In this document: positions 1 to 6,420 of the stretch, in pieces
Layout: each line of letters opens with the position of its first letter
Numbering within the stretch: the stretch's first letter is position 1
Assembly (NCBI GenBank): GCA_003695505.1
Contig: RFIY01000151.1
Coordinates: 1-6,633 of the forward strand
DNA: 6,633 nt
Source: J088 sp003695505 [NCBI: Candidatus Dadabacteria bacterium]
GTDB taxonomy: Bacteria > J088
Direction of reading: 5' to 3'
Made by a program: the position numbers and the translations under genes
The notes under the pieces: model-generated
Seen by the model: the letters and a program-made list of their open reading frames with translations, nothing else
Told to the model about the DNA's origin: nothing
Databases searched by the model: none

Positions 1-1041
1 ATCGGCTCCGATATCCTTGAGCGTCAGCGGAGCGGCCGCATGCTCACCCTCTTCGAGCAGGGCATGCTGTCGTGCGACGATGGCCTCGGCAACGCGCAGA
101 AGCGTCATGTCGCGTTGCTTCAGGCTTTGCAGGAAGTAGTCGGCGGAGCGGAGTTTCTCGCGAATGAACTGTTGCTCTTCAGGTGAGAAACTGTCCGGGT
201 TTTCCAGGAAGCGTTCCATGACGTCACTGCGGCGGATCCGGCGTGACCAGCTCAAATATGGTTCGACCGACCAGCTTCCGTCGTCATTGCGCCTGATTTC
301 CAGTTCTGGAATGACGGGATCGGCGCGATCGTCCCGGAAGCGGGAACCCGGTGATGGGCTGAGCCGCCGCAACAGGAGCAGCGCGTCCTGAACCTGGTCT
401 GGCGTCAATTCGAGCTTGTCGCAGATCGATACCTGATCGCCCTGTTCCAGCTCCGGACAGCACTGGTCAATGATGCGGGCCGCAATCGAATCGGCCTCCC
501 CCAGCTCCCGTAGCTGCAGCAACAGGCATTCGCGCAGGTCGCGCGCGGCCAGTCCCGTCGGCTCGAGCGTCTGCAGCAGGGCGCGAACGTGCGCGATGCG
601 TTCGGGCGATACGCCGAATTGTTCCGCCAGTTCTGAATCGTGCTCGCGGAGGAATCCCTGTGGCGTGATCAGTGGTTCGAGTTCCAGTGCTAGATCTTTG
701 TCTGCTTCGTCCCACGGCGCGATACCAATCTGCCACTCGACATGCTGATGCAGTCCGGGTTCGTTGAGGATCCTCCGTTCAAACGGATCCCAAGTTTCGG
801 TTTCGGCACGTTCGGAAAAGTCGATGCCTTCACGGTGCCGCTCCCGGTCGCGTAATTTCCGCAATTCGGCGACGGTTGTTTCGTCCCATTCCAGCAGCGG
901 ATTTTGTTCGAGCTCTTCGCGAATGCGCTGTTCGAGTTCGATTTGCGGCAGTTGCAACAGCTCGAGTCCGGTGCGCACCTCGGCCGTCAGCTTGAGCCGT
1001 GTCGTGACCTTCGTTTCCGTTCTTACGCCGACCTGCACCAT
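1..1041 (-). CDS. rpoN: RNA polymerase sigma-54 factor RpoN, N-terminal 347 residues (3' end outside window)
   Basis: Alternative sigma factor that directs RNA polymerase to -24/-12 promoters and needs an AAA+ activator to open them. My translation of the minus strand is open from the ATG at 1041-1039 to the window edge. Residues 26-51 match region I (LELLQLP ... ELEQNPLLEW). Residues 96-180 begin the core-binding region, including PTGLAARDLRECLLLQL (161-177). Residues 228-247 carry the SPSPGSRF ... VIPEL signature, and 303-346 match the segment leading to the helix-turn-helix (FLQSLKQRDMTLLRVAEAIV). The HTH and RpoN box, about 100 residues in E. coli RpoN, lie beyond position 1. The linker after region I is short. 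Two usually conserved stretches are unusual: the Gln-rich MTPQLQQ of region I is replaced by LTAEVRTG (19-25), and the PRLRIN-like stretch by SRRIRR (266-271). The start overlaps the lptB stop as TGATG with only a weak Shine-Dalgarno, so reinitiation after lptB is likely. lptB-rpoN order is the classical one; hpf and ptsN would be expected next. Confidence 0.95.
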   Translation of the reverse strand, partial: MVQVGVRTETKVTTRLKLTAEVRTGLELLQLPQIELEQRIREELEQNPLLEWDETTVAELRKLRDRERHREGIDFSERAETETWDPFERRILNEPGLHQHVEWQIGIAPWDEADKDLALELEPLITPQGFLREHDSELAEQFGVSPERIAHVRALLQTLEPTGLAARDLRECLLLQLRELGEADSIAARIIDQCCPELEQGDQVSICDKLELTPDQVQDALLLLRRLSPSPGSRFRDDRADPVIPELEIRRNDDGSWSVEPYLSWSRRIRRSDVMERFLENPDSFSPEEQQFIREKLRSADYFLQSLKQRDMTLLRVAEAIVARQHALLEEGEHAAAPLTLKDIGAD

Positions 1042-1763
1042 CAGTTGAGCCTGAACTTCTCGCCGAGGTAGCGCGCGCGGGCCTCGGCATGACTGGTGAT
1101 CTGTTCGGGCGCGCCTTCGACCAGTACCGCGCCGGCATCCATGACGTAGGCGCGGTCGCAAAGGGTCAGCGTTTCGCGAACATTGTGGTCGGAGATCAGC
1201 ACGCCGATGCCTCGCTGACAGATGCCCCGGACCAGCCGCTGGAGGTCTTCCACGGCCAGCGGGTCGATTCCTGCAAACGGTTCGTCGAGCAGAAAAAAGG
1301 CTGGTTCGGTTGCCATGGCCCGGGCGATCTCGAGCCGGCGGCGCTCCCCGCCGCTGAGCATATAGCCGCGCTGGCGCTCCAGATGGGAGAGTCCGAACTC
1401 TTCCAGCCGTTCGCGTGCAATGAGCCGGCGCTGCTCACGGGGGACGCCGGCGATTTCAAGTACAGCAATGATGTTGTCGATGACCGTCATCCGTTGGAAT
1501 ACACTGGGCTCCTGCGGCAGATATCGGATGCCCCGGCGTGCACGTTTATAGAGCGGCTCGTGCGTGACCTCGTGATCGCCAATACGCACTGTACCGGCGT
1601 CCGGGCGTTCGATGCCGACGAGCATATAGAACGTCGTCGTCTTGCCGGCGCCGTTTGGGCCAAGAAGGCCAACGGTTTCTCCGGGGCGTACCTCGATATC
1701 GACGCCCTCGACGACCCAACGTCGACCGAAGCGTTTTCTGAGTCCGGAAGCTGTCAGGTTCAC
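1041..1763 (-). CDS. lptB: LPS export ABC transporter ATP-binding protein LptB
   Basis: Cytoplasmic ATPase that, as a dimer bound to LptF and LptG, powers extraction of lipopolysaccharide from the inner membrane. At 240 residues it has the normal family length (E. coli 241). Visible motifs: Walker A GPNGAGKT (35-42, Lys41), Q-loop Gln84 in YLPQEPSVF, signature LSGGERRRLEIARA (136-149), Walker B FFLLDEPFAG (Asp160, catalytic Glu161), H-loop SDHNVRET (His193), and the typical C-terminus YLGEKFRL. Each has a direct counterpart in E. coli LptB, so the ATPase should be active. The start is GTG at 1763-1761, which overlaps the lptA stop as GTGA and has GGAG (complement of 1771-1774) 7 nt upstream. 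The stop TGA at 1043-1041 overlaps the rpoN ATG. It is the third gene of the lptC-lptA-lptB-rpoN set. Confidence 0.98.
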   Translation of the reverse strand: MNLTASGLRKRFGRRWVVEGVDIEVRPGETVGLLGPNGAGKTTTFYMLVGIERPDAGTVRIGDHEVTHEPLYKRARRGIRYLPQEPSVFQRMTVIDNIIAVLEIAGVPREQRRLIARERLEEFGLSHLERQRGYMLSGGERRRLEIARAMATEPAFFLLDEPFAGIDPLAVEDLQRLVRGICQRGIGVLISDHNVRETLTLCDRAYVMDAGAVLVEGAPEQITSHAEARARYLGEKFRLN

Positions 1764-2263
1764 TTCGTATCTCCAGGCGTCGACAGGACTTCCGGCAACT
1801 GGTCCGGATGCAGGCGCGCCCGCGCCTGTTCGACTTCGACGCGGCCATCGTCGCGCCAGATGGTCATGCGCTCGCCGGTCAGTTCATTTTCACCGTCTCT
1901 GAGGACGGGGCGCCCGGTCAGAATGATCCTGTTTTGTGGCACATCGAAGACCCCCTGCGCCGCGGTCGCGCGACGCCCCGGTTCGGACACGACGACGTTG
2001 CCGATCGCGCGGATCTGCTGTACGGTGCGGCTGTCCTGTGCGTAGACGATCTCCATGCGGTCTGCTTCAAGCACCGTTTGCTCCTGCCAGACGCGCACAT
2101 GCTGTTCGAGCTCGACCGTGCCGTCCTGTCGCGCAATCATGCGATCCGCACGGAACTGGATCGGCGTGCTGCCAGACACGGCAGGCGCGAACGCACCTTC
2201 GGCGACGGCTGTCAGGGCGGACGTCGGCAAGGCCAGCAGGGGAATCGCAAGTAGCCACTTCAT
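1760..2263 (-). CDS. lptA: Periplasmic LPS-binding bridge protein LptA (OstA-like beta-jellyroll)
   Basis: Periplasmic protein that polymerises head to tail between LptC and LptD to form the bridge carrying LPS to the outer membrane. It is 167 residues, slightly shorter than E. coli LptA (185). It begins with a signal peptide: Lys2, a hydrophobic stretch 3-20, and probable cleavage after AVA (19-21). The mature part shows OstA/LptA hallmarks: IQFRADRM near 35-42, VELEQHVRVWQ (50-60), LEADRMEIVY, then IRAIGNVVVS and IILTGRPVLRDGENELTGER, i.e. the repeated short beta-strands of the jellyroll. The ATG at 2263 overlaps the stop of the upstream LptC-like gene (ATGA) and has GAGGGG (complement of 2274-2279) upstream. 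Its stop overlaps the GTG of lptB. Position and sequence agree, so I am confident in the name. Confidence 0.93.
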   Translation of the reverse strand: MKWLLAIPLLALPTSALTAVAEGAFAPAVSGSTPIQFRADRMIARQDGTVELEQHVRVWQEQTVLEADRMEIVYAQDSRTVQQIRAIGNVVVSEPGRRATAAQGVFDVPQNRIILTGRPVLRDGENELTGERMTIWRDDGRVEVEQARARLHPDQLPEVLSTPGDTK

Positions 2264-2742
2264 CGTTGCAGTGCCCCTCGAACGCGCCCTTCCAGCACAA
2301 TTTGTTCCTCGCGAAGGTTTCCGTGCACCTCTGCCGCATTGATCCGTATTCGTGGCGAATCGACCGTCGCTGGCTGTCCGAAAAATACGCCGGTAGCCGT
2401 ATCGATGGTGCCAGCGCCGGCGTCGACAAACCCGCCCTGGCGTGACAGGCGCAGAGCGTCAAAGCGCCACGCGTCATTTGTGAGCCGGCCACGCAAGCTG
2501 GCAACCGTGCCGTGTACCGTTTTGCCGGCGCGCTTCAATGTGAAGGTTCCGTCGGTGGCTGCAAGGGCGCCGTCCGGCGTGAGGCGGAAGGATGCGAACG
2601 TTGCATGCAGGTCCGGTCGGTCGATTCGTGCGCCGGTCCCTTCGATCGTCAGCGTCGGCGCGGCGTTGACCATGGCAGGTGCCAGCACCAGCGTGGCGCC
2701 GACGACAAGATATGGCATCAATCTTGCAAGCATCACGCTCAT
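2260..2742 (-). CDS. LptC-like secreted protein at the lptC position
   Basis: Probably the LPS-transport protein LptC, which receives LPS from LptB2FG and hands it to LptA; the assignment rests on position more than sequence. From ATG 2742 the product is 160 residues: a hydrophobic N-terminus (MLARLMPYLVVGATLVLAP) ending in VNA-AP, which looks like a cleavable signal peptide (cleavage after residue 27), then about 133 beta-rich polar residues. The C-terminal part (SPRIRINAAEVHGNLREEQI, then VLEGRVRGALQR) resembles the last strands of LptC/OstA-fold proteins. E. coli LptC is longer (191) and keeps an uncleaved membrane anchor. In-frame starts at 2733 or 2718 would shorten the signal region; none has a strong Shine-Dalgarno. 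The frame stays open to an ATG at 2871, but that would place 43 hydrophilic residues before the signal peptide and overlap the divergent transporter gene, so I reject it. The stop overlaps the lptA start (ATGA). Alternative: a lineage-specific secreted protein replacing LptC. Confidence 0.65.
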   Translation of the reverse strand: MSVMLARLMPYLVVGATLVLAPAMVNAAPTLTIEGTGARIDRPDLHATFASFRLTPDGALAATDGTFTLKRAGKTVHGTVASLRGRLTNDAWRFDALRLSRQGGFVDAGAGTIDTATGVFFGQPATVDSPRIRINAAEVHGNLREEQIVLEGRVRGALQR

Positions 2743-2854
2743 GATACATGAGGCGCCAAGGTCGAGTTCGGGGTCACGTGGGTTACAGTAATAGAGAGTA
2801 CGAACACCGCGATACCGCCCCTCCGTTCGTGTCCAGACACGGGAAAGCCTCTGC
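2743..2854. promoter_or_regulatory. Divergent intergenic region between the lpt-rpoN and ABC exporter operons
   Basis: This 112-bp spacer is the only non-coding stretch in the window and must hold the nearest promoters for both operons unless these lie inside neighbouring genes. I see no convincing sigma-70 -35/-10 pair on either strand. TAATAG at 2789-2794 on the plus strand is -10-like but has no good -35 box at the right distance. I found no TGGCAC-N5-TTGC sigma-54 site. Short palindromes GGCGCC (2752-2757) and CACGTG (2775-2780) are present but too short to call operators. That this region is regulatory is inferred from gene orientation. Confidence 0.5.
2841..2847 (+). promoter_or_regulatory. 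Weak ribosome binding site for the first ABC exporter gene
   Basis: GGGAAAG lies 7 nt before the ATG at 2855 and is the best purine-rich stretch upstream. It is a partial match to the Shine-Dalgarno consensus. Together with the family-typical N-terminus that follows, it supports the 2855 start. Confidence 0.45.
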
Positions 2855-4633
2855 ATGACGGATTCGTCCAACCGCTTCGAAACTGCTCGCCGACTCGCGT
2901 GGCCCTATTTCAGGCGCTATCGCGGCGCCTACGCGCTGGGCCTGCTGTTTCTGATCGGCACGAATGCAGCGCAGGTCGCGGTGCCCTGGCTCCTTAAGCA
3001 GGGTGTCGATCTGATTTCGGCACTCGATCAGGATCCCGATGTTGTCGCTCGCCTGGGGTATGTCGCGCTGTGGATCGCTCTCGCGGCCGTGGCGCAGGCG
3101 ATTACGCGTGTCGCGAGCCGCTGGCACATTTTCCGAACCGGTCGTGATGTCGAATACGAAGTGCGCCAGCGGGCGTACGATCATGTGCTGGCGCTGGATC
3201 CGGCCTGGTACGCCCGGCATAGTCGGGGAGATGTCATCAGCCGTGTGACCAATGACATCGGCAACATCCGTCTGCTGTTCGGGTTCGGGGTCTTGCAGCT
3301 TGCCAATACGATCGCCGCCTACGCAGCGGCGCTGACGATGATGTTGTCGATGAGCTGGAAATTGACGGCGCTGGCGCTGGCGCCGTTTCCGCTGCTGTTC
3401 TGGGTGCTGCGCAATTTCGGTGGACGGCTGCACGCGAGGTTCATGGGGGCGCAGCAATCGCTCGGGGAGCTGAGCGGCTTTCTGCAGCAGGCGCTGCAGG
3501 GGATGGACGTCGTTCGGGGATTTGGTCAGCAGCAGGGTTTTCTTGAACGGTTCGAGCGCGTCAATGAACACAACTATCAGGCCAATATGCGCCTGGCCTG
3601 GACGCGCAGCCTGATGGCGCCGTTGATGATCTTTGTCAGTGGATTTGGCATCTTTGTGGTGTTGGCGGCCGGCGGCTGGTTCGTCATTCACAAGGAAATT
3701 ACGATTGGTGAATTCGTGGCATTCCAGGGCTATCTGGGCATGCTCGTCTGGCCGACGCTGGCGCTGGGCTGGCTGTTCAATGTGCTGGAGCGTGGCCTTG
3801 CCAGCCTGGGGCGTGTCGATGAATTGCTGTCGGCCGAGCCCGTGATTCGCGATCGGGCGACCGCACGAGAGATTGACCTGAAGGGTCGGCTGCGTGTCCA
3901 GATCGACGGGTTGACGCTCCAGGCAGAGGATGGTGGTACCTTCGAATTGTCGCACGTGGCGTTTGAGGCGGCACCCGGAGAGCGTGTCGCCGTCGTCGGG
4001 CGCACGGGCAGTGGCAAGACCGTGCTGTTGCAGACGCTGCTGCGCCTGTTCGATACGCCGCCCGGAGCTGTCTTTCTGGATGATGTCGATATTTGCGACC
4101 TGAAGCTGGAGACGCTGCGCACCCGCATCGGTTACTTGCCGCAGGAGCCGTTCCTGTTTGGGCGAACCATTCGTGACGCCGTGACGATCGGTACGAATGC
4201 ATACGATGACGCCCAAATCGAAGATGCGCTGCGTCGCGCGGACATCATTGATGATGTCCGCGCGTTGCCCGAGGGACTCGATACGCGGCTTGGGGAACGC
4301 GGCGTGACACTGAGTGGCGGCCAGCGCCAGCGGTTGATGATCGCGCGGCTATTGATGACCTCGCCGGCCGTCGCGCTGCTCGATTCTCCCCTCGCATCGA
4401 TGGATTTTGCGACGGCCGATCGCGTGCGCGGCGAATTGCAGGCGTTCGCATGTGATCGCACGGTGCTCTGGGCGACGCACCGGCTCGAGACGATGGAGTG
4501 GTTCGATCGGATTCTGCTGCTTGAGGAGGGCCGGCTCATTGCCATGGGGCCGCACGAGGCGCTGATGGATCAGCCGTTATACCGTTCGCTCTACGAGCGC
4601 CAGCAGTTGATGCGCGCCCTGGAGCAGACATGA
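2855..4633 (+). CDS. ABC exporter half-transporter with degenerate Walker B, MdlA/BmrC-like (subunit 1)
   Basis: Type IV (exporter-fold) ABC half-transporter, 592 residues, fused permease then ATPase; inner membrane; substrate unknown. Six membrane helices lie at roughly 24-47, 64-84, 143-163, 168-188, 252-278 and 286-310. The segment YLGMLVWPTLALGWLFNVLE (293-312) closely resembles E. coli MdlA. ATPase domain: Walker A GRTGSGKT (382-389, Lys388), Q-loop Gln430 (YLPQEPFLFG), X-loop GERGV, canonical signature LSGGQ (486-490), H-loop His542. Walker B reads ALLDSPLASMD: Asp510 is present, but the catalytic Glu is Ser511. The A-loop aromatic is also absent (LTL at 353-355 where MdlA has FTY). This subunit's own Walker motifs therefore build a poorly hydrolysing site, while its intact LSGGQ can complete the partner's site. 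It starts the plus-strand operon, divergent from the lpt genes, and overlaps the next gene by ATGA (4630-4633). The family includes drug and lipid exporters; the substrate cannot be read from sequence. Confidence 0.93.
   Translation: MTDSSNRFETARRLAWPYFRRYRGAYALGLLFLIGTNAAQVAVPWLLKQGVDLISALDQDPDVVARLGYVALWIALAAVAQAITRVASRWHIFRTGRDVEYEVRQRAYDHVLALDPAWYARHSRGDVISRVTNDIGNIRLLFGFGVLQLANTIAAYAAALTMMLSMSWKLTALALAPFPLLFWVLRNFGGRLHARFMGAQQSLGELSGFLQQALQGMDVVRGFGQQQGFLERFERVNEHNYQANMRLAWTRSLMAPLMIFVSGFGIFVVLAAGGWFVIHKEITIGEFVAFQGYLGMLVWPTLALGWLFNVLERGLASLGRVDELLSAEPVIRDRATAREIDLKGRLRVQIDGLTLQAEDGGTFELSHVAFEAAPGERVAVVGRTGSGKTVLLQTLLRLFDTPPGAVFLDDVDICDLKLETLRTRIGYLPQEPFLFGRTIRDAVTIGTNAYDDAQIEDALRRADIIDDVRALPEGLDTRLGERGVTLSGGQRQRLMIARLLMTSPAVALLDSPLASMDFATADRVRGELQAFACDRTVLWATHRLETMEWFDRILLLEEGRLIAMGPHEALMDQPLYRSLYERQQLMRALEQT
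4235..4264. repeat. Perfect 14-bp inverted repeat inside the first ABC exporter gene
   Basis: The left arm (4235-4248, CGCGCGGACATCAT) and right arm (4251-4264, ATGATGTCCGCGCG) are exact reverse complements separated by TG. In RNA this gives a 12-14 bp GC-rich hairpin. It covers exactly ten codons, residues 461-470 (RADIIDDVRA), in the ATPase domain between the Q-loop and the signature. No T-run follows, so it is not a standard intrinsic terminator. Confidence 0.9.
4621..4624 (+). promoter_or_regulatory. Ribosome binding site of the second ABC exporter gene, inside the first gene
   Basis: GGAG lies 5 nt before the ATG at 4630, within the last codons of subunit 1. It supports a start in the ATGA overlap and coupled, roughly stoichiometric translation of the two subunits. 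Confidence 0.6.
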
Positions 4634-6420
4634 CACGGTACGGCACATTCTGGGTCGATACGGCGAGCGAAGACCAGAAACTGTTCGATCTGGAACTCGC
4701 AAAACGTATCTTTGGCTACACCACAGGTCTGCGGCACTGGTTGCTCGTTGCCGCGATTTCGGCGCCGCTCGTCGGCGGCATTCAGCTCGCCCGTCCGTGG
4801 TTGCTCAAGCAGGCGGTCGACAACGCAATCCTGCCTGGCAATGTCGAGCAATTGATTCTGTATGCCGGGCTGTTTCTGGCCGTACTCGCGGCCGAGCTTG
4901 GCGGAATGTTCGGGCAACTGATGCTGTTGCAGTGGATCGGGCAGCGGGTGTTGCTGCGTCTACGCACGGCATTGTTCCGCAAGGTATTGTCACTCGACCA
5001 ACGTTATTTTTCGCGGGTGCCGTCCGGCGTGACGTTGACGCGGCTGACCAACGATCTTGAGGCGATCCAGGAGCTGTTCGCCGCGGGCATCGTGACGCTG
5101 GTCACCGATGTGGTCAAGCTGGTCGGGATCATGGGCGTGATGCTCTGGCTCAATGCGCGGCTGGCGTTGATTACGTTTTGCGTGCTGCCATTGCTGTACG
5201 TCGTCAGCGAATTCTTTCGCCGCAAGTTGCGCCGGGCGTACCGGAACGTGCGCCAGGCCGTGGCCGGTCTCAATGCCCAGTTGTCGACCACGGTCGAAGA
5301 CATCGAAGACGTTCAGGGACAGCACCTCGAACCCGACCTGGCACGCCGCTTTGCCGATGTCAATGACCGCCATCGTCGCGCCAATCTGGACAGCATTCTC
5401 AATGACGCGGTACTGTACGCGTCCGTGGAAATGCTGTCGTCGATCGTCATCGGCGCCCTGATCTGGTTCGGCGGTCGAGAGTATCTCGAAGGCCGGGTCA
5501 CGCTCGGTGTACTGGTTGCGTTTGTCGAATATGTTCAGATGTTTTTCGTTCCGATCAGAGATCTCAGTGCGAAATATGCGGTCTTGCAGTCGGCGTTTGC
5601 CAGTGCGGAAAAGGTTTTTGGACTGATCGATACGCAGCCGGCGGTGACCGATCCGGAAAACCCGAAGTCTCCGCGTCCAGAAGGACGCGCCGCTATGGCG
5701 GATGTGCATTTTGGATACAAGCCAGATGTCCCGGTGCTGCGAGGCATCGATTTTGAGGCGCCGCCTCGTGGATTCATCGCGATCGTTGGCCCGACCGGCC
5801 ACGGAAAGAGTACGATCGTACGCCTGCTGCGGCGCGAGTACGACGTAGACTCGGGCGCGGTCCTGCTGGATGGCGTCGATATCAGGCAACTGGAGCTCGA
5901 TGATGTGCGACGCCGCACATTGGCTGTATCGCAGCGCACCTTTCTGTTTGGAGGGAATGTGCGCGACAATCTGGCGCTGGCGGATGACTTCGACGATGAT
6001 GCGATGTGTGAAGTTCTCGATACGGTCGGCTTCCGTCCGCGTACGCCACGACCGGCCGTCCTTGACGCAGTGGTCAGCGAAGGCGGGCGCAATCTCAGCA
6101 TGGGCGAGCGTCAGTTGCTTGCGCTGGCGCGGGTGCTGCTGCGGGATCCCGAGATCATGATTCTCGACGAGGCGACCGCCCATATCGATTCGGAAACGGA
6201 AGGCAGCCTGTACCGCGTCCTGCGTCAGCAACATGGTGCCCGCACGATGATTGCGATTGCGCATCGCCTCAGTACGATTCGCGAAGCCGATGAGATTCTC
6301 CTCGTCCGGCACGGTCGCATCGAGGAGCGCGGTACGCACGAACAACTGATCGCGCAGAGTGGCGTGTATGCGAATCTGATTCGGCTGCACGATCTCGAAG
6401 CCGCCGGAGAGGGTGAGTGA
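4630..6420 (+). CDS. ABC exporter half-transporter with intact catalytic site, MdlB/BmrD-like (subunit 2)
   Basis: Second half-transporter, 596 residues, expected to pair with subunit 1. Six membrane helices lie near 36-58, 74-98, 151-173, 177-195, 262-281 and 291-312. ATPase motifs: A-loop Tyr363 (FGYKPD), Walker A GPTGHGKS (387-394, Lys393), Q-loop Gln435 (SQRTFLFGG), Walker B MILDEATAHID (Asp513, catalytic Glu514), H-loop IAHRLSTI (His545). The signature is non-canonical, LSMGERQLLALAR (Leu489-Glu493), where E. coli MdlB has LSVGQ. Its Walker motifs with subunit 1's LSGGQ make one complete ATP site; subunit 1's defective Walker B with this LSMGE makes the degenerate one. The complementary pattern is the main evidence for a heterodimer. 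The N-terminus (MTRYGTFWVDTASEDQKLFD) precedes helix 1 by about 35 residues, as in many subunits of this class. The stop overlaps the next gene (TGATG). It is paralogous to subunit 1, for example WLLKQGVD versus WLLKQAVD after helix 1. Confidence 0.93.
   Translation: MTRYGTFWVDTASEDQKLFDLELAKRIFGYTTGLRHWLLVAAISAPLVGGIQLARPWLLKQAVDNAILPGNVEQLILYAGLFLAVLAAELGGMFGQLMLLQWIGQRVLLRLRTALFRKVLSLDQRYFSRVPSGVTLTRLTNDLEAIQELFAAGIVTLVTDVVKLVGIMGVMLWLNARLALITFCVLPLLYVVSEFFRRKLRRAYRNVRQAVAGLNAQLSTTVEDIEDVQGQHLEPDLARRFADVNDRHRRANLDSILNDAVLYASVEMLSSIVIGALIWFGGREYLEGRVTLGVLVAFVEYVQMFFVPIRDLSAKYAVLQSAFASAEKVFGLIDTQPAVTDPENPKSPRPEGRAAMADVHFGYKPDVPVLRGIDFEAPPRGFIAIVGPTGHGKSTIVRLLRREYDVDSGAVLLDGVDIRQLELDDVRRRTLAVSQRTFLFGGNVRDNLALADDFDDDAMCEVLDTVGFRPRTPRPAVLDAVVSEGGRNLSMGERQLLALARVLLRDPEIMILDEATAHIDSETEGSLYRVLRQQHGARTMIAIAHRLSTIREADEILLVRHGRIEERGTHEQLIAQSGVYANLIRLHDLEAAGEGE
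6406..6413 (+). promoter_or_regulatory. Strong ribosome binding site for the putative site-2 protease gene
   Basis: GGAGAGGG lies within the end of the second exporter gene, with 6 nt between its GAGGG and the ATG at 6420. It fixes the start of the last gene at the TGATG overlap. Confidence 0.7.

Noticed and set aside
774-787. 6-bp inverted repeat TCCGTT-CA-AACGGA flanked by GGATCC sites in rpoN
   Set aside because: The arms are short, lie in coding sequence, and are not extended by further pairing.
1089-2045. A 318-residue plus-strand frame across lptB and lptA
   Set aside because: lptB and lptA are certain on the other strand; this frame shows no domain and spans their junction.
2783-2794. 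TTACAG and TAATAG as a sigma-70 promoter for the exporter operon
   Set aside because: The two hexamers are directly adjacent rather than about 17 nt apart, and neither has a suitable partner at proper spacing.
2743-2871. N-terminal extension of the LptC-like protein to an ATG at 2871 (203 residues)
   Set aside because: It would bury the signal peptide behind 43 hydrophilic residues and overlap the start of the divergent exporter gene.
2783-4216. A 477-residue open frame on the minus strand opposite the first ABC exporter gene
   Set aside because: It is antisense to an unambiguous ABC exporter with all motifs in order. Its product is Gln/Arg/His-rich without any recognisable domain, as expected from a mirror frame in GC-rich DNA.
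5903-5920. 7-bp inverted repeat with a 4-nt loop (ATGTGCG ... CGCACAT) in the second exporter gene
   Set aside because: Arms of this length are expected by chance in a window of this size, and it lies within coding sequence with no other signal.
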